From Begonia masoniana (lineage: Eukaryota > Streptophyta > Magnoliopsida > Cucurbitales > Begoniaceae), in assembly GCA_022432975.1 (NCBI GenBank), contig CM039502.1, positions 17,059,453 through 17,123,452 of the forward strand: DNA of 64,000 nt, written 5' to 3'. This document shows positions 48,241 through 59,548 of the stretch, piece by piece. A model generated the notes under the pieces. That model searched no databases. It was not told the origin of the DNA and was given only the letters and a program-made list of their open reading frames with translations. The translations under genes were made by a program, and so were the position numbers. Position 1 is the first letter of the stretch. Each line of letters begins with the position of its first letter.

Positions 48241-48489
48241 TCCTATATTGGTTCTAGTTTATTCTTAAGAAGTAAGGTCCTACAATCAATGTTGGAGTGA
48301 TCCTTCACCGGACATTCACATTTATTCAACGATAACACATCTTTGCTCTACTGTTACTCATTAACAAAAGTAAGATTGTACACTTGTAGGCCTAACTTTT
48401 TTGTCCTCCACGTAACGACAAGTCATAATAGCAATTTCTTCTATTCAAATAGTAGATTAACATATCACATTACAGAACATGTAGTGTAC
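48241..48489. other. Unassigned spacer
   Basis: A short AT-rich spacer between the LTR fragment and the hAT element; nothing recognised. Confidence 0.3.
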
Positions 48490-48991
48490 TAGGAGTGGGC
48501 AAAATCGGTCCACAACCGAATCTGACCGTCCGGTTTTGTCCGATTCTGGGAGGTTCTATACTTCATCGGAATTGTGGCCGGTTTCAAGATCTCTAGAATT
48601 GCGATCCACGATCCGGTTCAACGGTTTTGGGGTCCAAAACTGGCTGAACCGTGGGAGAACCAACCCGTCGGTCAACCTGGTTTATCCGACCCGAAATTAC
48701 GACCCATAGCGGGTTTTTCTCATTTTTTTTCAATTTCTTTTTTGTATTTTATTAATTTTAAATATCTTATAAAATTATATATCTATTTTAAAATGTGAAT
48801 TTTATTTATTTTATAAAAATAACAGTGAAAAAGGGGTCGATTTTTTTTTTTTTTTATAATTTTATTTATTTTAAATATTTTATAAAATTATTTAAAAATA
48901 AATTCAAAACTGAACCGGTACTGATTCAGAATTTCTAAGAACCGAGGGTTCGATTCTGGTCCGGAATTGGACCGGACCGTGCCATCCCCTA
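48490..48991. mobile_element. Short non-autonomous hAT element
   Basis: About 500 bp beginning TAGGAGTGGGCAAAATCGG and ending GTGCCATCCCCTA, an imperfect hAT-type inverted end. CCGGTTC/GGACCGG motifs repeat in both flanks. Eight-bp duplications with two mismatches flank it (tagtgtac, tagcctac). It is similar in style to the element at 24976-26000. An AT-rich core has no coding. Confidence 0.72.
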
Positions 48992-49603
48992 TAGCCTACG
49001 CTTCTCCCTTTCAAGTTTATATTTTTTATTTTGTTTTACATAATATATTATTTGTATGTGTTGAATAACATTATCTATAACGTGATAAAATGTCTTAGTT
49101 TAGTTATTTATAATTTATTATATTAATTACATCAATAAATATTTATCACGTCAATGTATAAAAAAATCAGAGAATAAATGTAGTACTATACTATAAAATT
49201 GAAAATTCAAACATCATGGGACGAATTATCCACAATAAAGCTTCCATCCAGGCTTATGTACTAAGTGTTATTAGTTGAAAGAAGTAAGGAATTGTAGAGC
49301 GTGAGTTAACAAAATATGTAATGTGTAGAAAGGGAATTCCTTGATTCAACATCAAACAGCTGGTAGTTCATGGCAAGGGGTGCTAAATCAAATAGTACAA
49401 GAGAAAAAAGATACGGTCAATCACCGCTGACCCACCTCAAACACATTAGTCTAGGATAATTCTTGCTCATTGAACCTCAATGCTTCCTCTAACGCCCTCA
49501 ATTCTAATTTCTAAATTCTTTTTTTTCTCAATTTTAAACCTTAATTTAAAAATTATAAAAAAAAAAATTCAAATTGATTTATTAAATTATATTTAAATTT
49601 GAG
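48992..49603. other. AT-rich spacer
   Basis: Between the hAT element and the LTR nest. No gene or clear repeat was recognised. Confidence 0.35.
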
Positions 49604-51142
49604 TGTCATAACCCTAATTTCAAATATATTTACAAGTCTTGAATGAAATCATTAAATGTGCGGAAGTTTTTTAAAACAACATTCAAATATTAAATAGCTT
49701 GGTCAAAATTGAAATAAATTCATAATTAAAATCATTCACAAAACTTTATTAACTATAAATTCAACATAATTTATTCAAGATTTTAACTGAAATATAAAAT
49801 ATAAAATATCATAAAAAACTTAAACATACTAATTTAAATTCTTTATTCCGACTCAAAAATATTTTCTTATTCTATATGCTAGCTTGCCACTGGGAGGTTC
49901 TCGATCAAAGTCATTTCTTCCTCAGATAAAAACTCACCTACATTACAAAATTACAAACTATGAGAATAACTCAGTAAGGGAAAACACGTAAAGGTATAAA
50001 ATTAACATTATATTTTACCAAATCATGAGTTAACAGTTATATATTGGTTGGAACTCATTTTTCAACTTTCGTTCAGACTTAGTTATCTCACTGTCGTTCA
50101 GACTTTGTCATCTCATTTTCATTGAGTCATAATCATCTCATTGTCGTTCAGACATAGCCATCTCATTTTCGTTCAGACATAGTCATTTCATTGTTGTTCA
50201 GGCGTAGCCATCTCATTTTCGTTCAAGCTTAGTCATCTTATTATCGTTTAGGCTTTGCTATCACATATTTTTTTATCAATTCCATCACATTTATATACAT
50301 AAAAAATGTCCAACTAATTTTATTTTTATATAATTCTATGTCAATGTCTAAACATGCGTGGTCAAATATCAGAATCATGTAATAAAATAATTAAAAGAAA
50401 ATAACATAGATTTTGTGATGTAGGATTGTAGTCAAACGTTGAAAACGTGATATTTTCACTTACATAGATTCTGAGAGGTTTGGGTTATCAGAATTTTTTC
50501 AATATTCCAAATAATATCCTGCTTAAATAAAATATTGGTATCAAATTCTAACTTAAATAAATCAAATTTCAAAAGAATTTAGGTAGAAATTTCTTACGTG
50601 TACTCTTAGGTCAGATAAGATCAAATTGAATAGATTTGGACGACTTTCGGGATTTTTCCTAGCTAAATAAAATATTTGATATTAATTTTCTATTTTAATA
50701 AATTCATTTCAAAAGGATTTAGGCAGAAATTTCTTACTGGTTTATTTTTAGATCGGTTCAGTCGGATTAGGATCGTTTCAGATAGCTTTTGGTCGAATCA
50801 GATCTGGTTCAGTTGGATCGATTCTGGTTCGGTTGAACCGATTCTGGTTTAGCTAGGCCAGTTTGGTTCGCTGGACCAGGTTGGATTGGCTGGACCGGTT
50901 TAAGTGGATCGAGTTAGGTTTTTTAAAAAAAATCTGAACCCTTCTTCTTTCTCCTTCCTTCTTCTTCGCTGTTCCTTCTCGTTTCACATTCATCGCGCAC
51001 ACCAGAACACCAGAGAGGGGTCGTCGGAGGGAGGTTTCTTCGTAACAGAGGAGGTTTCGTCGGAGTGTTGCAGGAGATCTCGACCAAAGAAGAGTTTCGA
51101 CAGAGATTCGTTCGGAGTTCTTGGAGAATCCCAATTGATTTT
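49604..51142. repeat. LTR fragment beginning TGTCATAACCC
   Basis: It looks like the left part of an LTR. It contains a degenerate tandem of TCATCTCATTTTCGTTCAGACA-type units at 50050-50270 and a CCGGTT/GGTTCG-rich block at 50750-50920. A TGTGACAGCCC LTR begins at 51143. Its right end is not found in the window. Confidence 0.55.
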
Positions 51143-53288
51143 TGTGACAGCCCCCAACCCGACCCGGGCCGATCGGGGTCGAGGAGCCATCACTCCGGAC
51201 ATTTAAAACATGACATAATTTTTTTGAACTTTTAAAAAAAATCTAAAACATTTAAAATAGAGGACATAAAATGAGAAACATAAACTGAAAATTATACAGC
51301 GGAAGACTTAATGAAATGAGAAACATAAAATAGAAGACATACTGTGGAGGGCTACAGGGGATGACATAAAATGGAAGACATAATGTAACGACCCTAATAC
51401 TGTACCCATTTTTTCCGTACTATTTTTTTTTTTATCTCTATACTTTCAATAAACTCTAAGCGGAACCTAAACCGAAATCGAAATCGGAATCAAAATCGGA
51501 ATTGAAATCTAACCTTTAAACCTTTTAAAACAAACATAAAACTAATTAAATAAAAACTTAAACATACATTTAATTCTTTTATTCCGACTCAAACATATTT
51601 TTCTTATTCAATATGCCTAAGCTTGCCACTGGGCGGTTCTCGATCAAATCATTTCTTCCTCAGATAAAACTCACCTACATTACAAAATTACAAACTATGA
51701 GAATACTCAGTAAGGGAAAACACGTAAAGTATAAAATTAACATTATATTTACCAAATCATGAGTTAACAGTTATATATTGGTTGGAACTCATTTTTCAAC
51801 TTTCGTTCAGACTTAGTTATCTCACTGTCGTTCAGACTTTGTCATCTCATTTTCATTGAGTCATAATCATCTCATTGTCGTTCAGACATAAGCCATCGCT
51901 TTTCGTTCAGACATGCATCATTGTTGTTTCAGAGGCGTAGCCATCTCATTTCGTTCAAGCTTGTCATCTTATGATCGTTTCGGCTTTGCTATCACATATT
52001 TTTTATCAATTCCATCACATTTATATACATGAAAAACTGTCAACCGAATTTTATTTTTATATAATTCTATGTCAATGTCTAAACATGCGTGGTCAAATAT
52101 CAGAATCATGTAATAAAATAATTAAAAGAAAATAACATAGATTTTGTGATGTAGGATTGTAGTCAAACGTTGAAAACGTGATATTTTCACTTACATAGAT
52201 TCTGAGAGGTTTGGGTTATCAGAATTTTTTCAATATTCCAAATAATATCCTGCTTAAATAAAATATTGGTATCAAATTCTAACTTAAATAAATCAAATTT
52301 CAAAAGAATTTAGGTAGAAATTTCTTACGTGTACTCTTAGGTCAGATAAGATCAAATTGAATAGATTTGGACGACTTTCGGGATTTTTCCTAGCTAAATA
52401 AAATATTTGATATTAATTTTCTATTTTAATAAATTCATTTCAAAAGGATTTAGGCAGAAATTTCTTACTGGTTTATTTTTAGATCGGTTCAGTCGGATTA
52501 GGATCGTTTCAGATAGCTTTTGGTCGAATCAGATCTGGTTCAGTTGGATCGATTCTGGTTCGGTTGAACCGATTCTGGTTTAGCTAGGCCAGTTTGGTTC
52601 GCTGGACCAGGTTGGATTGGCTGGACCGGTTTAAGTGGATCGAGTTAGGTTTTTTAAAAAAAATCTGAACCCTTCTTCTTTCTCCTTCCTTCTTCTTCGC
52701 TGTTCCTTCTCGTTTCACATTCATCGCGCACACCAGAACACCAGAGAGGGGTCGTCGGAGGGAGGTTTTCTTCGTAACAGAGGAGGTTTCGTCGGAGTGT
52801 TGCAGGAGATCTCGACCAAAGAAGAGTTTCGACAGAGATTCGTTCGGAGTTCTTGGAGAATCCCAATTGATTTTTGTGACAGCCCCCAACCCGACCCGGG
52901 CCGATCGGGGTCGAGGAGCCATCACTCCGGACATTTAAAACATGACATAATTTTTTTGAACTTTTAAAAAAAATCTAAAACATTTAAAATAGAGGACATA
53001 AAATGAGAAACATAAACTGAAAATTATACAGCGGAAGACTTAATGAAATGAGAAACATAAAATAGAAGACATACTGTGGAGGGCTACAGGGGATGACATA
53101 AAATGGAAGACATAATGTAACGACCCTAATACTGTACCCATTTTTTCCGTACTATTTTTTTTTTTTATCTCTATACTTTCAATAAACTCTAAGCGGAACC
53201 TAAACCGAAATCGAAATCGGAATCAAAATCGGAATTGAAATCTAACCTTTAAACCTTTTAAAACAAACATAAAACTAATTAAATAAAA
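49814..53288. repeat. Tandem duplication of about 1.73 kb
   Basis: Copy A (about 49814-51549) and copy B (about 51553-53288) are almost the same. Matching points are 1732 bp apart on the right (51143/52875, 51384/53116) and 1736 bp apart on the left (49975/51711). Both joints fall at AAAAACTTAAA, a short homology between the LTR fragment at 49604 and the solo LTR at 53116. Copy B has a cluster of single-base indels at about 51885-51985. Confidence 0.88.
51143..51383. repeat. LTR fragment, TGTGACAGCCC family (first copy)
   Basis: It starts TGTGACAGCCCCCAACCCGA and runs to the insertion of a TGTAACGACCC LTR at 51384. It is related to the reverse complement of solo LTR 1. The second copy is at 52875-53115 and continues after the solo LTR at 55523-55583 with GATGACAGGGGCGGATG units. 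Confidence 0.7.
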
Positions 53289-55522
53289 ACTTAAAACATT
53301 TAACAAAATAATTTAAAATTAAATCAGAATCGGGAGGGCAGAATCGGCTTTCTACCCGAGGAGGGAGAGCAGCGATCGATCGCTACATCAGCGATCGAAT
53401 GCAGCGCTCGATCGCTGCATAATGAAGCGCTCGATCGCTGCACCTTGCAGCGATCGCTCGCCGACAGCGCCAAATCTCCTCCTTTCTCTCATCTTTCTAT
53501 TTCGTTAATCTTACAAGTGCTCTCTGGAATCCGAAATTCCAGAGAGCAAAACATCAAATACCTCATTTTCCCTTGAAATACCCTATACACCACACACTTT
53601 ACATTAACATTAAACTCCGAAATACATACATCCTCTCTGTTGCCAATCCAAAACCGACTCAAAATACTTGAAACGCGTAACCGAATTTCATAAATCAAAC
53701 TGCGTGGATACATTTAAAACTATACTCTCCTGATTTAAAACGTCCAAGCAGTTTATAAAAATAGGTTTTCAAAACGTTTAAAACCTCAAAACGTAAACCT
53801 ATCAACTACCAGAACCAAGCATCCTAAAATGTCTATATAACCATCATCCCAAAAACCCCAAAACCTATACATACATCCCCACGGGTCAGGTAAGCGTCGA
53901 CTGCGCCAGCACACCACCGCAACCATCCTCCGTCAACTGGATCACTCCTCAGGTGGAGGGATCTCATCCTCACCTGTTTCCTCATAGTCACCTACACCAT
54001 ACAGACACCTATGAGATAAAAATCTCAGCAAGCTCTACGTAAATGCAAATGCGTGCTATGCGTATGTAGTTCATAAAAACGTGACATTCATTTATTCATT
54101 TCATTTACACTTTTCATTTTCCTTTTCATTTTTCCTTTTCGTTTACCTTTTCGTTTTCCTTTTCATTTTCCTTTTCGTTTTACGCTTTTCGTTTTCCTTT
54201 TCGTTTTTCTTTTCGTTTACCATTTCCCTTTTCCTTTTCCCTTTACCTTTTCGTTTCCCTTTTCCATTTCTCTTTTCATTTTCTTTTTCATGAAATCAAT
54301 GCTTAAACTCATTTTCGTGCCGTTTCGTAAAACAATGATGCATGACAATAAAAGTATACATAAACATACAACGTGCGTACCATCAAAACAATAAAGCAAT
54401 TAAAAACGTAACCTATAAAGGAACTATTCCTAACTACCCAACCGAAATAATTTAAATAAACGCATCTCCAAAACTCCTCGAGACGACTTCGACGTACGGT
54501 GTAGGCCAATAGGCCGGAGAAGATCATGAGAACTTACCTCGTGTGCAAAGCAGCTCAATCTCCGTCCACGAGCGTTATTTGTCTGAGGCAAAACACAACG
54601 GTCGATGTTAAAACAATTTAAGCTTCCAAACGTCAAAATTAACAAAACCTTAACTAAAGAATTTCTTAAAACTTCTAACTTAATTATTCGAAGCATATCG
54701 ATGAACAATTTACGATTGATACCTCGAAACTACAATTTACGAGTTTTTCCCTAAAACCCGAAAATTTTCAAATTCTAACATTCGTCCAAAATCAATTAAA
54801 TTCGTCCAATAACGTCCAATACATTTACTATATCCTTAATTATGGCAAACCTATCAATTTCGGACTATAAATCGCGATTTTTAAACGAAACCCTAATTGT
54901 TCAAACTCCGTAAAACTCAAAATAAACGTTCTAAAACTATAGATTCATACCTAGAGCGTCGATTGGAGGAGAAAATGAAAAGGAAACGAGACGATCGGAG
55001 CGCGAATCGGAGGTCAAATGTTGAATCGTCGTCGGCTGGCAGAGAGGAATCGCGAAGGAAGGAAAAAAAAGAGAAAAAGGGTTCTGGAGTGAAATGGTGA
55101 AGGAAGAAAGGGTTTTAATGTTTTTAATAAAATTTGGTTTGCAAAATTACCAATTTGCCCTTAGCACATATTTTATATTCGTTTAGTCCTTCGTTTCGTG
55201 AATCGGCTAACTGTTCGGTTTCTCCAAATTTTCTTATTTCACCAATAGGTCTAACTTATTATTTGAGATTTATTAAAACTGTCCGTTCACAAATCGGACC
55301 TCGTTTACTATTTTTACTAAAACGTCGTTTATATTACGAGAAACTTAATTACTCGGAATGTAGCGTTATTACTCCGAAAATCCCGTAAATTTCTTAAAAT
55401 TCCTATTAATCGTTAGGATCGAAATGACGCTTTTTTTTTCGTAAAACGAACTTGATTTGACATATTTACGAAAATGCCATTATACATTAAAATAATAATA
55501 TCCAGAAAAGCTGGGTATTACA
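53116..55522. repeat. Solo LTR 4, TGTAACGACCC family
   Basis: A 2407-bp unit, TGTAACGACCC ... CTGGGTATTACA, with perfect cataa on both sides (53111-53115, 55523-55527). It carries palindromic GCGATCGATCGC-type motifs at 53372-53462 and a long CCTTTTCGTTTT low-complexity run at 54090-54300. It inserted into the TGTGACAGCCC LTR, whose remainder follows. Confidence 0.88.
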
Positions 55523-55585
55523 CATAAGGTGGATGACAGGGGCGAATGACAGGGGTGGATGACAGGGGCGGATGTAGGGCGGATG

Positions 55586-57282
55586 TGATAAGTGTGTATT
55601 TTGCACACTTATTCGTGCTTTTCATTCTTGTTTCGATTAGTTTTTCTTCAAGGTGTTTGAGTTTATTTGATGTTGTTGGTGAGATTGGTGCAGGTAAGTC
55701 GAGTTTTAACAGGTAATGGCGGAATTGGTTCGAAATTAGGAAGTAAAGAAGAAAAAGAAGCAAAGAAGAAAAAGTGTCGATCACGATCGATCGTGATCTG
55801 ACTGCGATCGATCGTGATTCGAGAGAATTTCATTCCAAAATCCAGAGCCAGCCCGACCGATCGGGCTTAGCACCTCGATCGATCGTGATCGAGAAAAGTT
55901 TCGTTCAAAATTTCCCGAGCCAGCCCGACCAATCGGGCTCAGCATCTCGATCTGCAGCGACTGTTCGCTGCCACTTTGGTCACGGGCTGGAAACATAGAT
56001 TCTAATTCCGATTTCGATTCTGGTTTCGATTTCGGCTTAGGTTCCGCCTAGAGTTTATTTAAAGTATTTATGGGATAAAAAAAATAGTACGGTAGTTGGG
56101 TACAGTATTAGGGTCGTGACACGATCGATCGTAATCAGAGGATAAATTCTACCAGAATTCCAGAGAAGGCCCGATCGATAGGGCCTTGAACCTCGATCGA
56201 TCGTGATTAGCAAAGATTTCGTGCTAAAGTGTCGCGCGATCACGATCGATCGTGATCACATTACGATTGATCGTGATTGCGGGAAATTATTAAAATCCAA
56301 TTTTTCAAATTATTGATCGGGTCGATCTCAGCCGTTGATTGATGGACCGCGGTCCTAAGTTGAGTAAAGATAAAAGTCTGAATGGGAGGCGAGAAAAAAT
56401 AACACAACGAGATAGAGAGAAAAACCCTACGGAGACATCGGAGGCCGGATCGAAGAAATTGACGAGGAACGGGCGAACTTGACGGAAATTTCACAGTGTT
56501 TTCTTTCTTCTCTTCTTTTCTTATATCATGAACTATTTTATTTTCTCTGTAGTTTTCTTTAACTTTATCATGAACTAAACTTTCAATTCTAGGGTGTCGA
56601 CGTAACTCTGTTATGAATATTTATTTTTCTTAATTCAAGTTTTTAGTTTTCTTATTCTCTTCCGTGTTGAGTAATATATTCTGAACTTAATACTTAGGTT
56701 TGCTTGATCACCAAAACTAAGAATTTTAGTGTTAATTCGGGATGCGAGAGCGGAGAATTTAACTGTGAATTGAATATTTTGCCTAAAAAAGGACTCTAGA
56801 CTAGAGATAGTTAGGGCGTTTGAGTGGTAATTCAATTTCTTGCTTTTAATGTATTCAATTGATTGTAGGGTTAGAAACCGAGAGGTAATAACACATCAAT
56901 TGAGTAAGTTTGTTAATACTCGAGAGAGTTTAATAAATAATATAGTGAAATAACCATCAATACGAAGGAATATGAATTAATTACTTGAATTAGGTTTGAT
57001 TAAATAGAATGAGCTAAGTGAAATCGGAATCTTGGAAATTTTCTCATCACGTAATCTTTAACTTTTTACATTCAATTATATTATTTAAATTGTTTGATTT
57101 ATTTTATTTGAATTATTTTAGTTTAAAATCCTAAATCATCAACATATTGTTTCTTTTCAAATTAAGCTGAAATTTAGATATTAAATACTTAACATATTTA
57201 TTCCTTGTGGGATCGACACTTGTGCTTGCACACACTTTACTACTTTTGCGACACGTGCACTTGCGTGTAATTTTTCGCAACA
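55586..57282 (+). repeat. 5' LTR of the Athila-type element
   Basis: It runs from TGATAAGTGTGTATTTTGCA (start could be 55584) to TTTTTCGCAACA. The part 55780-56280 is a degenerate minisatellite of about 72 bp built on CGATCGATCGTGAT and GCCCGACCGATCGGGC. Into it is set a reversed start of a TGTAACGACCC LTR (about 55995-56121). A polyadenylation-type AT-rich region and a GTGGGATCGACACTTGTGCT stretch lie near the right end. Confidence 0.8.
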
Positions 57283-57285
57283 AGT

Positions 57286-57305
57286 TTTTGGCGCCGTTGC
57301 CGGGG
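57286..57305 (+). other. Primer-binding site of the Athila-type element
   Basis: TTTGGCGCCGTTGCCGGGG follows the LTR after about three bases. It is the characteristic PBS of Athila/Tat-group plant Ty3 elements, pairing with a host tRNA 3' end; I do not assign which tRNA. Confidence 0.85.
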
Positions 57306-57496
57306 AATTAATTTTGTTATTATTGAATTATTTGATTTTAGTTGATATTTGAATTTTCTTTTGCTGCTAGGCTTAAATTGCATTATTTGCACATTACAGG
57401 TGTATGCGAAAACTAGGTACTGCCAACCTAATCCCTATCGACCTTGAAATTGAACGAACTTGCCGTAGAAACTGAAGGGAAACAAAGCAAGCAAAT

Positions 57497-59548
57497 ATGA
57501 CAGATAATCAAAATGCAGATGTACAACCGATTATCGAGACTGAGGGAGTCGGGCGACGAACATTGCTCGATTATGTTATGCCATCCATGGACGGGGTTCA
57601 ATCAGCAATTCGAAAACCTGCCATCACGTGCAACAATTTTGAAATTAAGCCGGGAACAATACAAATGATTCAACAGTATCAATTTTGTGGTCTGCCTAAT
57701 GAGGACCCTAAGGATCATATTGCTAGCTTCGTCGAGGTCTGTGATACTTTTAAATACCATAATGTCTCTGAGGATGCTATCAAGCTCAGGTTATTCCCCT
57801 TCTCACTAAGAGATCGCACGAAGAACTGGTTGAATTCCTTACCCTCGGATTCAATTACCACGTGGAATGAATTAGTGCAGAAATTTCTATCCAAATTCTT
57901 TCCCTTTGAAAAGATGGCAAAACTCCGCAATGAGATCACCAATTTTACTCAATTTGATGGTGAGACAATCTATGAAGCATGGGGCCGATTCAAGGAGCTT
58001 TTGAGAAGATGCCCCCAACATGGTCTACCACAATGGATGCAAATACAGACATTCTTCATCGGCCTATCAGTTTCTACACGGACTCTTGTCAACTCAGCAG
58101 CTGGTGGATCACTATTACAAAAGACGGAAGTGGAGGCGTTCAACCTGTTAGAGGAGTTATCCCTCAATAATTATCAGTGCCCGGTTGAACGTCAAATTTT
58201 GAGGAGGCAGCCAAATACCCCAGAAATGGATGCGATAAAAGCATTGACTACACAAATTGCATTCCTCACTCAGCACATCCAAGGTAATCAAGTTCCAGTT
58301 AATGCAATTCATTCCCCAATCGTACAATGTCAGTGGTGCCAAGGACCATATGCTAGTGAAAACTGTCAGCAAGGGAACCAAATGGCTAGTGGTTCATCGG
58401 AACAGGCCCAATATGTGGGAAACTATAATAGACCGACACTTCAGAATTCCGGTAATTACTATAATGGGGGGCGCAACAACCACCCAAATTTTTCGTGGAA
58501 GAATCCAAACAATGCCATACAGATGCCACACGCTAATCAATCGGGGCCTCCGTTTCCAGAAAGAAAATCTAATTTGGAGGATTTAATTGCCAAGATGGGA
58601 GAGCGCACCAGTAATATGATTGCTGAAATGGGGGAACACACAAATAAATTTATGGCTGAAACAAGAACAATCTTGCAAAACCAGTCAGCTCAAATTCGAA
58701 GTTTGGAAACTCAAATGGGCCAGATGGCAGCCGCATTAAATGGTCGCCCTCAAGGCACATTACCCAGTTCCATTGAAGTCAATCCTAGAGGTCAGTGCAA
58801 TGCCATCACACTTCGGAGTGGAGCAGTGATTGACAATAGCACCAAAGAAAATAAGAAAGTGGTCGCACATGACGGAATGCATTCGTCATCATCCGAGTCC
58901 ACACTAAAGGATCAAGAGCAAATGGCAGCTCCATCTCAGATATCAAAGGAGATCATCCCAAAAGTCCCTTTCCCACAACGCTTGAAAAATGCAAAGTTGG
59001 ATAAACAGTTTGAAAAATTTTTGAACGTATTCAAGCAGCTTCATATCAACATTCCTTTTGCCGAAGCCCTGGAGCAAATGCCAACATATGAAAATTTTTT
59101 GAAAGAGATTCTATCACACAAAGGAAAGATAGAGGATTGTGGTACAATCGCCCTGTCTGAAGAATGTAGTGCCATAATTCAACGGAAACTACCAAAAAAC
59201 TTGAAGGATCCGAGTAGTTTTACGGTTCCATGTGAGATTGGAAACTACATCTTCGAGCGGGCATTATGTGACTTGGGCGCAAGCATCAATCTAATGCCTC
59301 TTTCTATTTTTCAAAGGCTTGAGCTAGGGGAAGCAAAACCAACTAGAGTAATTTTACAGATGGCCGACCGATCAATCAAACATCCAAGAGGAATAATCGA
59401 AGACGTGTTGGTTAAGGTCAACAAATTCATATTCCCAGCAGACTTTGTAGTTCTCGACATGGCGGAGGATCGAGACATACCTATTATTTTGGGCAGGCCA
59501 TTCTTAGCTACAGGGGGTGCCTTGATTGATGTTCAGAGGGGGAGTTGA
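57497..59548 (+). CDS. Athila-type gag-protease
   Basis: A 683-residue frame coding for the capsid/nucleocapsid and protease. The Retrotrans_gag core covers about residues 60-230 (DHIASFVEVCDTFK, LRLFPFSLRDRTKNWLNSLP, WNELVQKFLSKFFP, EAWGRFKELLRRCPQHGLP). A short Cys motif (CQWCQGPYASENC) comes at about 278. A helical region (NMIAEMGEHTNKFMAETRTI) follows. The retropepsin sits at about 595 (LCDLGASINLMPLSIF, with D-x-G-A). The frame ends early in DVQRGGS-like sequence, where the pol frame continues one base back. One G missing from a G run at about 59540 accounts for this, so gag and pol were probably one polyprotein. The start at 57497 is the first ATG after the leader. Confidence 0.9.
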   Translation: MTDNQNADVQPIIETEGVGRRTLLDYVMPSMDGVQSAIRKPAITCNNFEIKPGTIQMIQQYQFCGLPNEDPKDHIASFVEVCDTFKYHNVSEDAIKLRLFPFSLRDRTKNWLNSLPSDSITTWNELVQKFLSKFFPFEKMAKLRNEITNFTQFDGETIYEAWGRFKELLRRCPQHGLPQWMQIQTFFIGLSVSTRTLVNSAAGGSLLQKTEVEAFNLLEELSLNNYQCPVERQILRRQPNTPEMDAIKALTTQIAFLTQHIQGNQVPVNAIHSPIVQCQWCQGPYASENCQQGNQMASGSSEQAQYVGNYNRPTLQNSGNYYNGGRNNHPNFSWKNPNNAIQMPHANQSGPPFPERKSNLEDLIAKMGERTSNMIAEMGEHTNKFMAETRTILQNQSAQIRSLETQMGQMAAALNGRPQGTLPSSIEVNPRGQCNAITLRSGAVIDNSTKENKKVVAHDGMHSSSSESTLKDQEQMAAPSQISKEIIPKVPFPQRLKNAKLDKQFEKFLNVFKQLHINIPFAEALEQMPTYENFLKEILSHKGKIEDCGTIALSEECSAIIQRKLPKNLKDPSSFTVPCEIGNYIFERALCDLGASINLMPLSIFQRLELGEAKPTRVILQMADRSIKHPRGIIEDVLVKVNKFIFPADFVVLDMAEDRDIPIILGRPFLATGGALIDVQRGS

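Noticed and set aside
50853..52967. Repeated ORFs of about 100 residues (both strands)
   Set aside because: They are found in both copies of the tandem duplication within LTR sequence and show no domain.
54081..54293. Hydrophobic Phe/Leu/Ser-rich ORF
   Set aside because: It is low-complexity CCTTTTCGTTTT sequence in a solo LTR.
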